From NCBI RefSeq assembly GCF_020782875.1, contig NZ_JAJGBN010000006.1, forward strand, positions 186,001 through 250,000: DNA of 64,000 bases. Reading direction: 5' to 3'. Below the pieces are notes generated by a model. It saw only the letters and a program-made list of their open reading frames with translations. It was not told where the DNA came from and ran no database searches. Shown here piece by piece: positions 51,640-60,960 of the stretch (the stretch's first letter is position 1; the number at the start of each line of letters is the position of its first letter). The translations under genes and the position numbers were made by a program. The DNA is from Allomuricauda sp. M10. GTDB lineage: Bacteria; Bacteroidota; Bacteroidia; Flavobacteriales; Flavobacteriaceae.

Positions 51640-51770
51640 TGTTGATAAACCTGTGGAAAAAATATCGGCATGCATGACACCTATCACCTTTTTTTAAAAG
51701 TGCTGATTTTAGGTTTGTCGCCATGATTTTTTGGGTCGAAAAAAGGTACTGTTGATAAAAGTGTTGAGAA
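51640..51770. promoter_or_regulatory. Two paired DnaA-box-like repeats flanking the nrdB promoter region
   Basis: TGTTGATAA (51640-51648) with TGTGGAAAA (51652-51660), and TGTTGATAA (51750-51758) with TGTTGAGAA (51762-51770). Each pair has 12 bp start-to-start spacing, and the pairs are 110 bp apart. All four differ by one or two bases from the DnaA box TGTGGATAA. A TAGGTTTG (51710-51717) that fits the -7 box lies between the pairs. DnaA regulation of nrd genes is known in Escherichia coli; an origin of replication is the alternative. The rest of 51493-51856 holds no gene I can support. Confidence 0.5.
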
Positions 51771-51856
51771 CCTAAATCGGCCTTTGTAAAATCAAAGTAA
51801 AGAAAATATGAATTTTACAATCGAGCTATATTACACAACTCCAAACAATTTTCCGC

Positions 51857-53131
51857 ATGCAAATTTCTCATATCACTAAAAGAGATTTTAGTACCCAAAC
51901 TTTTGATTTACACAAAATTACAAATGCCATCCTAAAGGCCATGACGGCTGTTGACCACGGTCAGATCAACGATGCGCAAACCATTGCCAGCAACGTGGAA
52001 AAAGCTTTGTTGGATAGAAGAAAATTGGATGAACACTACGTGCCTACTGTGGAGGAGGTTCAAGATGTGGTGGAGAACGAACTCATGAACAGTGAGTTTC
52101 ATGATGTGGCCAAAGCCTACATTATTTACAGGAACAAAAGGGCCCAAATGCGCCAGACGGACATTTTCGAAAAGCGCATCAACCTAAAGCCTTACGAGTA
52201 TCCTCAATTGTATGAATACGTGCCTGCCATTCGCCACTCCTATTGGATCCATACCGAGTTCAATTTCACCAGCGATATCCAGGATTTTAAATCAGGATTG
52301 TCCGAAGTGGAGCGAAGTGCCATTAAAAATACCATGTTGGCCATTTCTCAGATCGAGGTGGCGGTAAAATCCTTCTGGGGAGATGTTTACCACCGTTTGC
52401 CAAAGCCAGAAATTGGTTCTGTTGGGGCCACTTTTGCGGAAAGCGAAGTGAGGCACCACGATGCATATTCCCATCTTTTGGAAATCTTGGGATTGAACCA
52501 AGAGTTTGAAAATTTGAAGAAAAAACCAGTGATCATGAAAAGGGTTCAGTATTTGGAGTCTGCCCTTAAAAATGCCAAAAGCGAGAACAATCAAGAATAT
52601 GCGGAATCCATCTTGTTGTTTTCCTTGTTCATTGAACACGTTTCCCTTTTCTCCCAGTTTTTGATCATCATGGCCTTCAACAAGCATAAAAATGTGTTGA
52701 AAGGGATTTCCAACGTGGTAGAGGCTACTTCCAAAGAAGAGCAGATCCATGGCGATTTTGGTATCGATGTCATCAACATCATCAAAAAAGAACGCCCAGA
52801 GTGGTTTGATAAGGAATACAACAGCATGATCCAAGATATTTGTGAAAAAGCTTTTGAAGCAGAAAGCAAGATTGTGGACTGGATCTTTGAGGAAGGGGAG
52901 CTTGATTTCTTGCCAAAATCGGTGGTAAATGAATTCATCAAGAACCGCTTCAACAATTCCTTGGAAAGTATCGGTATTCCGAAAATATTCGACATCGATC
53001 AAAAACTATTGGCCCAAACCGAATGGTTCGATGACGAGATCATTGGAACCAAACACGGAGACTTTTTCGTAAAAAGATCTATTAACTATAGCAAGAGAAC
53101 ACAAAGTATAACCAGCGACGACCTTTTTTAA
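51857..53131 (+). CDS. nrdB: Ribonucleotide reductase small subunit with N-terminal ATP-cone
   Basis: A 424-residue class I R2 protein. Residues 1-95 are an ATP-cone (KRDFSTQTFDLHKITNAILKAM, then NELMNSEFHDVAKAYIIYRNKR), a dATP/ATP sensor normally found on NrdA. The ferritin-like core carries the metal ligands in FAESEVRHHDAYSHLLE, SKEEQIHGDFGIDVI and FIEHVSLFS. A C-terminal TSDDLF tail binds NrdA. This arrangement was shown in Leeuwenhoekiella blandensis, where dATP drives the R2 subunit into an inactive tetramer. It is followed 3 bp later by nrdA. Confidence 0.94.
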   Translation: MQISHITKRDFSTQTFDLHKITNAILKAMTAVDHGQINDAQTIASNVEKALLDRRKLDEHYVPTVEEVQDVVENELMNSEFHDVAKAYIIYRNKRAQMRQTDIFEKRINLKPYEYPQLYEYVPAIRHSYWIHTEFNFTSDIQDFKSGLSEVERSAIKNTMLAISQIEVAVKSFWGDVYHRLPKPEIGSVGATFAESEVRHHDAYSHLLEILGLNQEFENLKKKPVIMKRVQYLESALKNAKSENNQEYAESILLFSLFIEHVSLFSQFLIIMAFNKHKNVLKGISNVVEATSKEEQIHGDFGIDVINIIKKERPEWFDKEYNSMIQDICEKAFEAESKIVDWIFEEGELDFLPKSVVNEFIKNRFNNSLESIGIPKIFDIDQKLLAQTEWFDDEIIGTKHGDFFVKRSINYSKRTQSITSDDLF

Positions 53132-53134
53132 ATT

Positions 53135-54925
53135 ATGGAGAACACTACCAACACCCCACACATTACCGAACAAAAAATAGATAAAGCCCAAGATCTTATC
53201 AACGCCAGAAAGGATGCCTTGGCCAAAATCAAGACCAAAGAGGAAGAAGGAGGTTTTGAATGGTTGAACGAGTATAGCCGCCAGTTTTTGGGATCAGGCT
53301 ACCTTACCGAAGGTGTTACGCCTGAGCAACGAATCCGCGAGATTGCCGAACGTGCCGAGCAGATTTTGGAGATGCCTGGGTATGCGGATAAATTCTATCA
53401 TTATATGTCGGAAGGATTTTTCTCCTTGGCATCACCTGTATGGTCCAACTTCGGTAAAAGACGTGGTTTGCCCATCAGTTGTTTCGGTTCGCACATTGAT
53501 GATGATATGGGGAACATCCTGTACACCCAGTCAGAAGTGGGCATGATGTCCAAATTAGGCGGTGGAACTTCAGGATATTTTGGAAAAATCCGTCACCGCG
53601 GGGCACCGGTAAAAAATAATGGCCAGGCTTCTGGAGCAGTGCACATTATGCAATTGTTCGAATCCATGGTGGATGTGGTAAGTCAAGGATCGGTTCGTCG
53701 CGGCCGTTTTTCTCCATACCTTCCCATTGACCATAACGATATCATGGAGTTTTTGGAAATCGGTACCGAAGGGAACCCGATTCAACAATTGACCCATGGT
53801 GTTACCGTGACCAACCAGTGGATGGAAGAAATGATTGCCGGTGATGTGGACAAAAGGACCATTTGGGCCAAAGTTTTGCAACGTCGGGGAGAGATGGGTT
53901 ATCCTTATATTTTCTTCTCTGACAATGCCAACAATGGTGCGGTGGATGTGTACAAGGAAAATGACCATAGGATCTATGCCAGTAACCTTTGTACGGAGAT
54001 CATGTTGCCTTCCAACGATAACTGGTCGTTTGTTTGTGTGTTGTCCAGCATTAATGTGTTGCATTTTGACAAGTGGAAGAACACGGATGCCGTGGAGACC
54101 ATGGTCTATTTCTTGGATGCCGTTATCACTGAGTTCGTAGAAAAACTGGAAGCGTATAGGGATTCTATTGATCGTGATGACCGTCAAACCTTCCTGTTTA
54201 TGGAAAGGGCCTATAATTTTGCTAAGGAAAACCGAGCCCTTGGATTAGGGGTATTGGGTTGGCACTCCTTGTTACAGTCCAAAAGATTGGCTTTTGATAG
54301 TCAAGAGGCCTACAACCTGAACAGTGAAATTTTCAAGACCATCAAGGAGCGTTCGTATAAAGCTTCAGGAGAATTGGCCGAACGTTTTGGCGAGCCAGAA
54401 GTGTTGAAAGGTTATGGCAGAAGAAACGCAACTTTGAACGCCATTGCACCAACTACTTCTTCCGCATTTATTTTGGGACAGGTTTCTCAAGGAATCGAGC
54501 CAATTTGGTCCAATTGCTACGTGAAGGATATCGCCAAGATCAAGGTGACCATCAAAAATCCATATTTGATGGATCTTTTGGAAGAAAAAGGACAGAACAC
54601 CAACGAGGTTTGGAAAAGCATCCGCGATATGGATGGATCTGTACAGCACCTTGATTTCTTGACTGAAGCGGAAAAGGCCGTGTTCAAAACGTATTCCGAA
54701 TTGGATCAGTTGGATATCATTTACCAAGCGGCAAACAGACAGAACCATATTGATCAAGGACAATCGGTTAACATCATTGTACACCCTGAAATGCCTATCA
54801 AGGAAATCAATAAGATCCATGTAACGGCTTGGAAACTTGGCTTGAAATCGCTCTACTACCAACACAGTATGAACGCGGCACAAAAGTTCAAGCAAAAGAA
54901 AGAATGCACCAGTTGCGAAGCATAA
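53135..54925 (+). CDS. nrdA: Ribonucleotide reductase large subunit without ATP-cone
   Basis: A 596-residue short form of the class I catalytic subunit. The usual N-terminal ATP-cone is absent (residues 1-40 are only a charged helix). Active-site elements are ISCFGSHIDD (substrate Cys), NLCTEIMLPSN (radical-site Cys with Asn and Glu), and VCVLSSINV (second redox Cys). A KKECTSCEA tail provides the C-terminal redox Cys pair reduced by thioredoxin or glutaredoxin. It reduces all four NDPs to dNDPs, with NrdB supplying the radical. A strong terminator follows. Confidence 0.94.
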   Translation: MENTTNTPHITEQKIDKAQDLINARKDALAKIKTKEEEGGFEWLNEYSRQFLGSGYLTEGVTPEQRIREIAERAEQILEMPGYADKFYHYMSEGFFSLASPVWSNFGKRRGLPISCFGSHIDDDMGNILYTQSEVGMMSKLGGGTSGYFGKIRHRGAPVKNNGQASGAVHIMQLFESMVDVVSQGSVRRGRFSPYLPIDHNDIMEFLEIGTEGNPIQQLTHGVTVTNQWMEEMIAGDVDKRTIWAKVLQRRGEMGYPYIFFSDNANNGAVDVYKENDHRIYASNLCTEIMLPSNDNWSFVCVLSSINVLHFDKWKNTDAVETMVYFLDAVITEFVEKLEAYRDSIDRDDRQTFLFMERAYNFAKENRALGLGVLGWHSLLQSKRLAFDSQEAYNLNSEIFKTIKERSYKASGELAERFGEPEVLKGYGRRNATLNAIAPTTSSAFILGQVSQGIEPIWSNCYVKDIAKIKVTIKNPYLMDLLEEKGQNTNEVWKSIRDMDGSVQHLDFLTEAEKAVFKTYSELDQLDIIYQAANRQNHIDQGQSVNIIVHPEMPIKEINKIHVTAWKLGLKSLYYQHSMNAAQKFKQKKECTSCEA

Positions 54926-54945
54926 TCTAACTACAACCTAAACCC

Positions 54946-54979
54946 AAAAAAGGCCTCGAATATTTCGAGGCCTTTTTTT
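54946..54979 (+). terminator. Terminator of nrdBA
   Basis: AAAAAAGGCCTCGAA (54946-54960) pairs exactly with TTCGAGGCCTTTTTT (54964-54978) around a 3-base loop, followed by T. Confidence 0.94.
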
Positions 54980-55177
54980 ATGCTTTAAAAATTCCAAAAG
55001 CAAAAATGAGTTCAAGCAAAAAACGCTAAAATCTTTTTTGGTTTTTGTTGGCAATCGACCATTTAATGTTAACTAATATTTGACATGCAAACGGGCCGTT
55101 TTAACAAATAATTATCAATCGACGAAATTGAAAATTATCTATTTTAGCGATAATTAATTATTAATATCTCAAAATAT

Positions 55178-55492
55178 ATGGCCTATAATTTCTACATTAC
55201 TTTTTTTATGATGATTTTGGGAGCCTTCTTTGCTTATGGCCAAGAAGATATTTTAACAGGTCCTAGGGCCAAAAACAGAAAGCCATGGAAGAACCCAAAA
55301 CCACAATCCATGCTGGTAATCAAAGACCATGACCATGAGCCGATAATGGGTCCGTTGGCAAAAAATAGAAGACCCTTTGAGGATGTCTGTGAGACCATGC
55401 CCATAGTTTTTAGGGAAAGAAGAAAACTGACAGGTGGAATGGCAAAAAATGCACGTCCGGAAAGAGGTAATTATTGGGAAAAGGAGAAGTAG
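55178..55492 (+). CDS. Small secreted protein with three copies of a TGP-AKNR-P motif
   Basis: A 104-residue protein: signal peptide MAYNFYITFFMMILGAFFAYG. The mature part carries three copies of one motif: LTGPRAKNRKP (26-36), IMGPLAKNRRP (56-66) and LTGGMAKNARP (84-94), spaced 30 and 28 residues. The motif is rich in Gly, Pro, Lys and Arg. I do not know the family. The spacing and conserved AKN core imply a repeated binding or folding unit. It stands alone, with a terminator 38 bp after its stop. Confidence 0.75.
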   Translation: MAYNFYITFFMMILGAFFAYGQEDILTGPRAKNRKPWKNPKPQSMLVIKDHDHEPIMGPLAKNRRPFEDVCETMPIVFRERRKLTGGMAKNARPERGNYWEKEK

Positions 55493-55776
55493 CATTTTTA
55501 AGAAATCTATCCAATCCTTTCATAACATAAAGCTCGTCAAATTGGCGAGCTTTTTTGTTATAATCTCTTTTAAATCGAAGGCTTTGTGGACTGAATCACT
55601 TGATTGTGCAGACTTAGTCCTGTCAAAGGATAGGAATTGACACTTTGGCTTTCATCGTTTATCCGATGTTTCACAACATTTGATCGCTGAAATACAACAT
55701 AACTTCCCATTTTACGGGTGTTCTTGATATGTTTGGATAGGTCTTACTTCGTAAGAACAACCTCATCCACCAAACT
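55493..55776 (+). other. Intergenic gap: terminator and candidate -7 box
   Basis: AAGCTCG (55530-55536) pairs with CGAGCTT (55546-55552), followed by TTTTG; this ends the small secreted gene. The rest is AT-rich, with a candidate -7 box TATGTTTG (55728-55735) 41 bp before the adhesin gene and a short TCTTAC/GTAAGA palindrome (55742-55756). No gene was found. Confidence 0.7.
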
Positions 55777-58700
55777 ATGAACATACTCCAACCCCGGAAA
55801 AAATCAAACCAACTCTTATTGGCCCTCCTTTTTCTGTTTGTAATGATGCAAACGGGGTATGCACAATTGTGTTCTGCGGATGCTGGTCCAGATCAAACGT
55901 TGACCCAGATTTCCCCCGTTTTTTTAAATGCGGTTACACCCGCTGTGGGAACAGGCACATGGACCCAACTTTCTGGCCCCACCATTGTGAGTTTTGTGGA
56001 TACCAGTGACCCAAATACACAGGTAAACAATACAGCTCCCGGTACTTATATTTTTGAATGGACCGTTTCGGATATTTCCTGTACAAGCGCATCTGATACT
56101 GCCGGTGTTTCCATTGTTGGGGTTGATCTGCAAATGGAGGCCTTGGCAAGTAACACCATTCCAGATATTGGCGATGTGGTCACATTTACCCTCAATTTGA
56201 GCAACCTTGGGGATGTGGATGCGACGGGGGTTTCGGTAAGAAACTTGGTTCCAACAGGGTTTGGGAGTGTAACAGCTATCAACAATGGTGGTACTTTCAG
56301 TTTTGTAAGTCGAAATATTTCTTGGACCGGACTTACGGTTCCTTTGGGCACCAATACGGTTTCCCTTACTTTTAATGCTACTGTGTTGACGCCGACGGGA
56401 ACATCCGGTGAATTCACCCATATTTCCCAAGTAGTGGCTGCCGATCAATTTGATTTGGACAGTACACCTAATAATGATGATGGCGACCAAAGTGAAGATG
56501 ATGAAGCATCGGTTACGGCCGCTCCTTTGCAAGCAGATTTGTCCTTGACCAAATCCGTGGTGGGCAACAACCTGAATCCGTATGTGGGTAACCAGATGAG
56601 TTTTGAAATATCCGTGACCAATTCCGGTCCTGATGATGCCACCAATGTGGTTGTTGTGGATCAACTTTTGTCCGGTTTCAGTTTTGTTTCCTACACCGCT
56701 ACCGCTGGAACCTATAGTTCGGCCAATGGATTTTGGCAGGTGGGCACACTGGCCAATGGTGCCACGGAAACGCTGTTGATCAATGTAACCGTCAATCCGA
56801 CCGGAAATTATACGAATACTTCCCAAGTAATCGCTTCCGATGCCTATGACCCGGATTCCACTCCGGCAAATGGGGTTTCTTCCGAAGATGATCAAGGGGA
56901 TATTACAGTGGCTCCAGAAGAGGTCATCGACCTTTCCCTTAGTAAGACCATTGACAAATCCCCACCTTTGGTGAGTGATAATGTACGGTTTACGATAACC
57001 GTTACCAACGATGGTCCAAGTGATGCCACCTCCGTTGAGGTAACCGATCTATTGCCTTCTGGCTATACCTATGTTTCTGATAATAGTGGGGGTAGCTATG
57101 ATGAACTTACAGGTATTTGGACGGTTGGAACTGTTGCAAATGGAGCTTCGCAAAGTTTAAGCATTTTGGCCAACGTAAATGCAAGCGGGAACTATGTGAA
57201 TGTTGCCGAAATTACGGGTCATGACCAAACCGATGTGGATTCGTCCCCGAACAATAATGTTGCTGGAGAAGATGATCAAGATGAGGTAGTGGTGGTTCCG
57301 AATCCAATAGTGGATATTTCGGTGACCAAAACGGTGGATGAATTTATTCCTGAAGTGGGTTCGGAAATCGTGTTTACCGTTACAGTAAACAATGCCGGGC
57401 CAAGCGATGCCACCAACATTGTGGTGACCGATGTTTTGGCTACTGGGTATCAATTTGTAAGTGCCAATGCTTCAGTCGGCACCTATAACCCAACGAATGG
57501 CTCGTGGACGGTTGGCGGTTTAGCCAATGGTGCTTCAGAAACCTTGGATATTACGGTAGAAGTTTTGCCAACCGGAGTTTATTCTAATACCGCCGAACTG
57601 ACCAGTGTAACCGAGGATGATGTAGATTCCACCCCAGGAAACAACAACGAAGCAGAAGATGACCAACAGACCATAACACCTGTTGTGGTGCCTGTTTCTG
57701 ACCTTTTATTGCGCAAATCGGTGAATGTGTTGAGTCCATATGTGGGACAAGATGTCATTTTCACTATCAGCATAACCAACTACGGACCTAGTGATGCTAC
57801 GGGTGTGGAAATCATGGATCAACTCCCAACAGGTTATACCTATGTTTCCCACAGTTCAACCGCGGGAATCTATAATGCTTCAACAGGAATTTGGGCCTTG
57901 AATGGAACCTTGGTGGATGGCAATACCGAAGCCTTGAATATTGTGGCAACCGTAAATCCGGATGGGGACTATTTCAACGTAACGGAAGTTTTTGCTTCGG
58001 ATAATTTAGATCCCAATTCTACCCCGAACAACAACAATTTCTTCGAGAACGATCAGGATAATGCTGGAACCACTCCCATTCCTTCAGCAGATTTGAATTT
58101 GGATGTTTCTGTAGACAATACCACTCCCGATGTGGGAACCAATGTGACCTTTACGTTGACCTTATTGAACGAAGGACCCAGTGATGCCATTGGGGTGATG
58201 GTCCAAAATAGACTGCCTTCAGGGTACACCTTTGTATCCGATGATGCCGCAGGTTCTTTCAACCCAAACAATGGCCGTTGGAATGTTGGGAATATTGCCG
58301 CCGGTGCTCAATTGCAGTTGAACTTGGTTGTACAGGTAAATCCTTCTGGGGATTATAACAACATTGCTGAAGTCATTGCGGCCATTTTGTTCGATTTGGA
58401 TTCTACGCCAAATAACAATGTGAACTCAGAGGATGATCAGGATGAACAGGCGACCAACCCAAGGCATGTAACCGATATTTCCGTGACCAAAACGGCAGAT
58501 AATATGAGTCCGGATGCCGGTTCAGAAATTGTATTTACCATTGTAGCTGCCAATGATGGTCCAAATGATGCTACCGGTTTGATCATAGAAGATCAATTGC
58601 CCAGTGGGTACAATTTTGTATCGGCAACCACCACATCTGGAACGTATGATGAAATAGCAGGTTCCTGGGATTTGCCCAATTTGGCCAATGGAGCATCGGC

Positions 58701-59919
58701 AACTTTGGAAGTAAGGGCCATGGTTCTTTCTTCAGGGTCCTATGTGAATACCGCAGAGTTGATTGCTTTGGACACGTATGATCCAGATTCTACCCCAAAC
58801 AACAATTTAGGTTCCGAAGATGATCAATCAACAGTAATACCCGTTCCACAAGGTTTGTCGGACTTATCCCTCTCCATAACGGTGGACAACGCTTCTCCCA
58901 ACGTTGGCGATGTGGTCAGGTTCGTGATCAGTGTGACCAATAATGGGCCGACCAATGCTTCTGGAGTGATGGTGAGAGATCTATTACCTCAAGGTTTTAG
59001 TTATCAATCTCATTTTTCAACAGCGGGTGTCTACAATCCAAATTCAGGCGTTTGGAATATCAACAGAACCATCTTGAATCAGGATACAGAAAGTTTGGAG
59101 GTTTTGGCAGTGGTGAACGCACCTACTGGATCGGAAGGTGAATTTGTGAACCAAGCCTATATCACAGCCAGTAACTTTTTGGATCCAGATAGTGATCCCT
59201 CTGTCGGTCCGGATGAAAATGACTTTCTGGACGGAATAGTCGATGATGATGAGGCCAGTGCTTCTGTAATTCCTCAAACTACTGATATATCCATCAGCAA
59301 AACGGTAAATAATATGTCGCCTAGTATGGGTAATGAAGTGGTATTTACCATCACGGCAACCAACCAAGGAAATTTACCGGCAACTATCATCGGCATTGAA
59401 GACCAATTGCCTTCCGGCTATCAATTAGTGAGTTCATTGGCATCCATCGGGACCTTTGATAATTCCGGTATTTGGGAAATCCCCATTTTGCAACCAGATG
59501 AAATAGCAACTCTGGATATCACGGTCAAAGTCTTGGATATGGAAGATTATGTGAACCGTGCCAGTTTAGCCTATGTAGATCAGTGGGATACCGACGAATC
59601 CAACAATATGGCCGAAGCTTATGTGGTGCCCACCTGCTTGGTGGTCTACAACGAGTTTTCACCCAATGGCGATGGGGTAAACGACTATTTCAAGATTGAT
59701 TGCATCACCCAATACCCGAACAATTCATTGCAGGTCTACAACAGATGGGGCAACATCGTTTTTGAGACCCGCTCCTATAAAAATGATTGGGATGGTACAC
59801 CAAACGGCAGGGCCATTGTCCAAAAAGAAGATCAATTGCCCGTTGGCACGTATTACTATATTTTGGATTTAGGCGACGGATCGGAACCACGAACAGATTG
59901 GTTGTATATAAACAGATAA
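55777..59919 (+). CDS. Giant DUF11-repeat surface protein with T9SS type B (gliding-type) sorting domain
   Basis: A 1380-residue exported protein. The signal peptide (LLLALLFLFVMMQTGYAQ) is followed by an Ig-like first domain (ADAGPDQTL). Nine DUF11-type repeats of about 125-130 residues follow, each starting with DLSLTK- or DISVTKTVD-like residues and ending in an Asp-rich DLDSTPNN-type calcium-binding linker. The final 90 residues (VYNEFSPNGDGVNDYFKI, LQVYNRWGNIVFET) are the gliding-motility-associated C-terminal (type B) domain, exported through the type IX system. It probably forms a filament or adhesin at the cell surface. The PorP/SprF gene, 17 bp later, is likely its dedicated partner. 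Confidence 0.94.
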   Translation: MNILQPRKKSNQLLLALLFLFVMMQTGYAQLCSADAGPDQTLTQISPVFLNAVTPAVGTGTWTQLSGPTIVSFVDTSDPNTQVNNTAPGTYIFEWTVSDISCTSASDTAGVSIVGVDLQMEALASNTIPDIGDVVTFTLNLSNLGDVDATGVSVRNLVPTGFGSVTAINNGGTFSFVSRNISWTGLTVPLGTNTVSLTFNATVLTPTGTSGEFTHISQVVAADQFDLDSTPNNDDGDQSEDDEASVTAAPLQADLSLTKSVVGNNLNPYVGNQMSFEISVTNSGPDDATNVVVVDQLLSGFSFVSYTATAGTYSSANGFWQVGTLANGATETLLINVTVNPTGNYTNTSQVIASDAYDPDSTPANGVSSEDDQGDITVAPEEVIDLSLSKTIDKSPPLVSDNVRFTITVTNDGPSDATSVEVTDLLPSGYTYVSDNSGGSYDELTGIWTVGTVANGASQSLSILANVNASGNYVNVAEITGHDQTDVDSSPNNNVAGEDDQDEVVVVPNPIVDISVTKTVDEFIPEVGSEIVFTVTVNNAGPSDATNIVVTDVLATGYQFVSANASVGTYNPTNGSWTVGGLANGASETLDITVEVLPTGVYSNTAELTSVTEDDVDSTPGNNNEAEDDQQTITPVVVPVSDLLLRKSVNVLSPYVGQDVIFTISITNYGPSDATGVEIMDQLPTGYTYVSHSSTAGIYNASTGIWALNGTLVDGNTEALNIVATVNPDGDYFNVTEVFASDNLDPNSTPNNNNFFENDQDNAGTTPIPSADLNLDVSVDNTTPDVGTNVTFTLTLLNEGPSDAIGVMVQNRLPSGYTFVSDDAAGSFNPNNGRWNVGNIAAGAQLQLNLVVQVNPSGDYNNIAEVIAAILFDLDSTPNNNVNSEDDQDEQATNPRHVTDISVTKTADNMSPDAGSEIVFTIVAANDGPNDATGLIIEDQLPSGYNFVSATTTSGTYDEIAGSWDLPNLANGASATLEVRAMVLSSGSYVNTAELIALDTYDPDSTPNNNLGSEDDQSTVIPVPQGLSDLSLSITVDNASPNVGDVVRFVISVTNNGPTNASGVMVRDLLPQGFSYQSHFSTAGVYNPNSGVWNINRTILNQDTESLEVLAVVNAPTGSEGEFVNQAYITASNFLDPDSDPSVGPDENDFLDGIVDDDEASASVIPQTTDISISKTVNNMSPSMGNEVVFTITATNQGNLPATIIGIEDQLPSGYQLVSSLASIGTFDNSGIWEIPILQPDEIATLDITVKVLDMEDYVNRASLAYVDQWDTDESNNMAEAYVVPTCLVVYNEFSPNGDGVNDYFKIDCITQYPNNSLQVYNRWGNIVFETRSYKNDWDGTPNGRAIVQKEDQLPVGTYYYILDLGDGSEPRTDWLYINR

Positions 59920-59936
59920 GGATGGCACTTTTTATC

Positions 59937-60863
59937 ATGAAACAAATAGTGAAAATTGTAAAGCAGCTTTGTTTGCCCGTCCTTTTGGTATGGATGAGTT
60001 CGGTTTCGGCCCAGCAAGATCCCCAATTTACCCAGTACATGTACAATACCATGAGTGTGAACCCTGCCTTTGCAGGTTCCAATGGTCATTTAACGGCCTT
60101 GCTCATGCATCGTTCGCAATGGGTTGGTATCAATGGGGCTCCCAATACCCAGGTACTTTCGGTAGATACTCCATTGGAGAACAAAATTGGCGTCGGTGGC
60201 ATTTTGGCCCATGATGCCCTAGGTCCTTCTTCAGAGACTTTTTTAGATGGAAATGTTTCGTATACCATTCAACTGGATAGTACCAAAAGACAATTGTCCT
60301 TCGGATTAAAATTAGGTGGGCGCATCTTTGATGTGGATTTCTCCAAAGGTTTGACCGAGGAATCCGATGTGGCCTTTCAGGATAATATTAAAAGCAAATT
60401 TTTCCCGACGATTGGGGCCGGGATTTATTATAATTCCGGCAAGGGTTATTTGGGATTTGCCGTTCCCAATTTCTTTTCCCAAAAGCATTATGATGGGCAA
60501 GAGCAGGAAATTGCCGCGGAGCGTTTGCATTATTATATGATAGGGGGGAAGGTCATGGACCTAACATCTGAAATAAAATTGAAACCTGCTTTCTTTGTGA
60601 AGTGGGTACCCGGTGCCCCGATCATTGCGGATATTTCTGTAAATGCTTTACTAAAGGAAACCTTCACTTTTGGACTGGCCTACAGATGGGATGATTCTTT
60701 CGCAACCTTGTTGGGAATGCAGATCAACCCGAACTTGAGTGCCGGATATGCATATGATCTTACCTCGTCCAACTTGGCAAGTTATACCGGTGGTTCCCAT
60801 GAACTCTTCCTTCGGTATGAATTTAAAACGGCTAAAAAGCAATTGGAAGAACCTACTTTCTAG
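59937..60863 (+). CDS. PorP/SprF family outer-membrane protein
   Basis: A 308-residue outer-membrane beta-barrel. I choose ATG 59937 (MKQIVKIVKQLCLPVLLVWM), a good signal peptide; ATG 59922 adds only five residues. QDPQFTQYMYNTMSVNPAFAGSNG is the family signature. Beta-strand-rich segments run to the end (HELFLRYEF). In gliding bacteria SprF and PorP relatives help deliver or attach type B cargo to the cell surface. Direct linkage to the DUF11 protein supports that. Confidence 0.93.
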   Translation: MKQIVKIVKQLCLPVLLVWMSSVSAQQDPQFTQYMYNTMSVNPAFAGSNGHLTALLMHRSQWVGINGAPNTQVLSVDTPLENKIGVGGILAHDALGPSSETFLDGNVSYTIQLDSTKRQLSFGLKLGGRIFDVDFSKGLTEESDVAFQDNIKSKFFPTIGAGIYYNSGKGYLGFAVPNFFSQKHYDGQEQEIAAERLHYYMIGGKVMDLTSEIKLKPAFFVKWVPGAPIIADISVNALLKETFTFGLAYRWDDSFATLLGMQINPNLSAGYAYDLTSSNLASYTGGSHELFLRYEFKTAKKQLEEPTF

Positions 60864-60911
60864 GTTCAATTTACCTGCATTAAACAAGCCTACGTAATTT
60901 GTCAGTATCTT

Positions 60912-60919
60912 TAACTTTG
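60912..60919 (+). promoter_or_regulatory. -7 box (TAACTTTG) before the siroheme gene
   Basis: TAACTTTG fits TAnnTTTG and is 41 bp before the ATG at 60961. No -33 TTG at the usual spacing. It suggests that this gene is transcribed apart from the PorP/SprF operon. Confidence 0.45.
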
Positions 60920-60960
60920 AAACCAAAACTCAGGTTTCAAAAAGAATAATTGAAGGATTT

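Noticed and set aside
52292-53002. 236-codon minus-strand ORF inside nrdB
   Set aside because: Shadow of the highly conserved nrdB codons; no family features.
55924-56895. 323-codon minus-strand ORF inside the DUF11 gene
   Set aside because: Antisense to a strongly supported repeat protein; composition (Gly, Ile, His, Arg) is what the reverse of Ser/Thr/Asp-rich codons gives, with no domain or signal.
56100-59600. Regular repeats of about 390 bp that might suggest a CRISPR or satellite array
   Set aside because: They are in-frame DUF11 protein repeats with diverged DNA, not short identical repeats with spacers.
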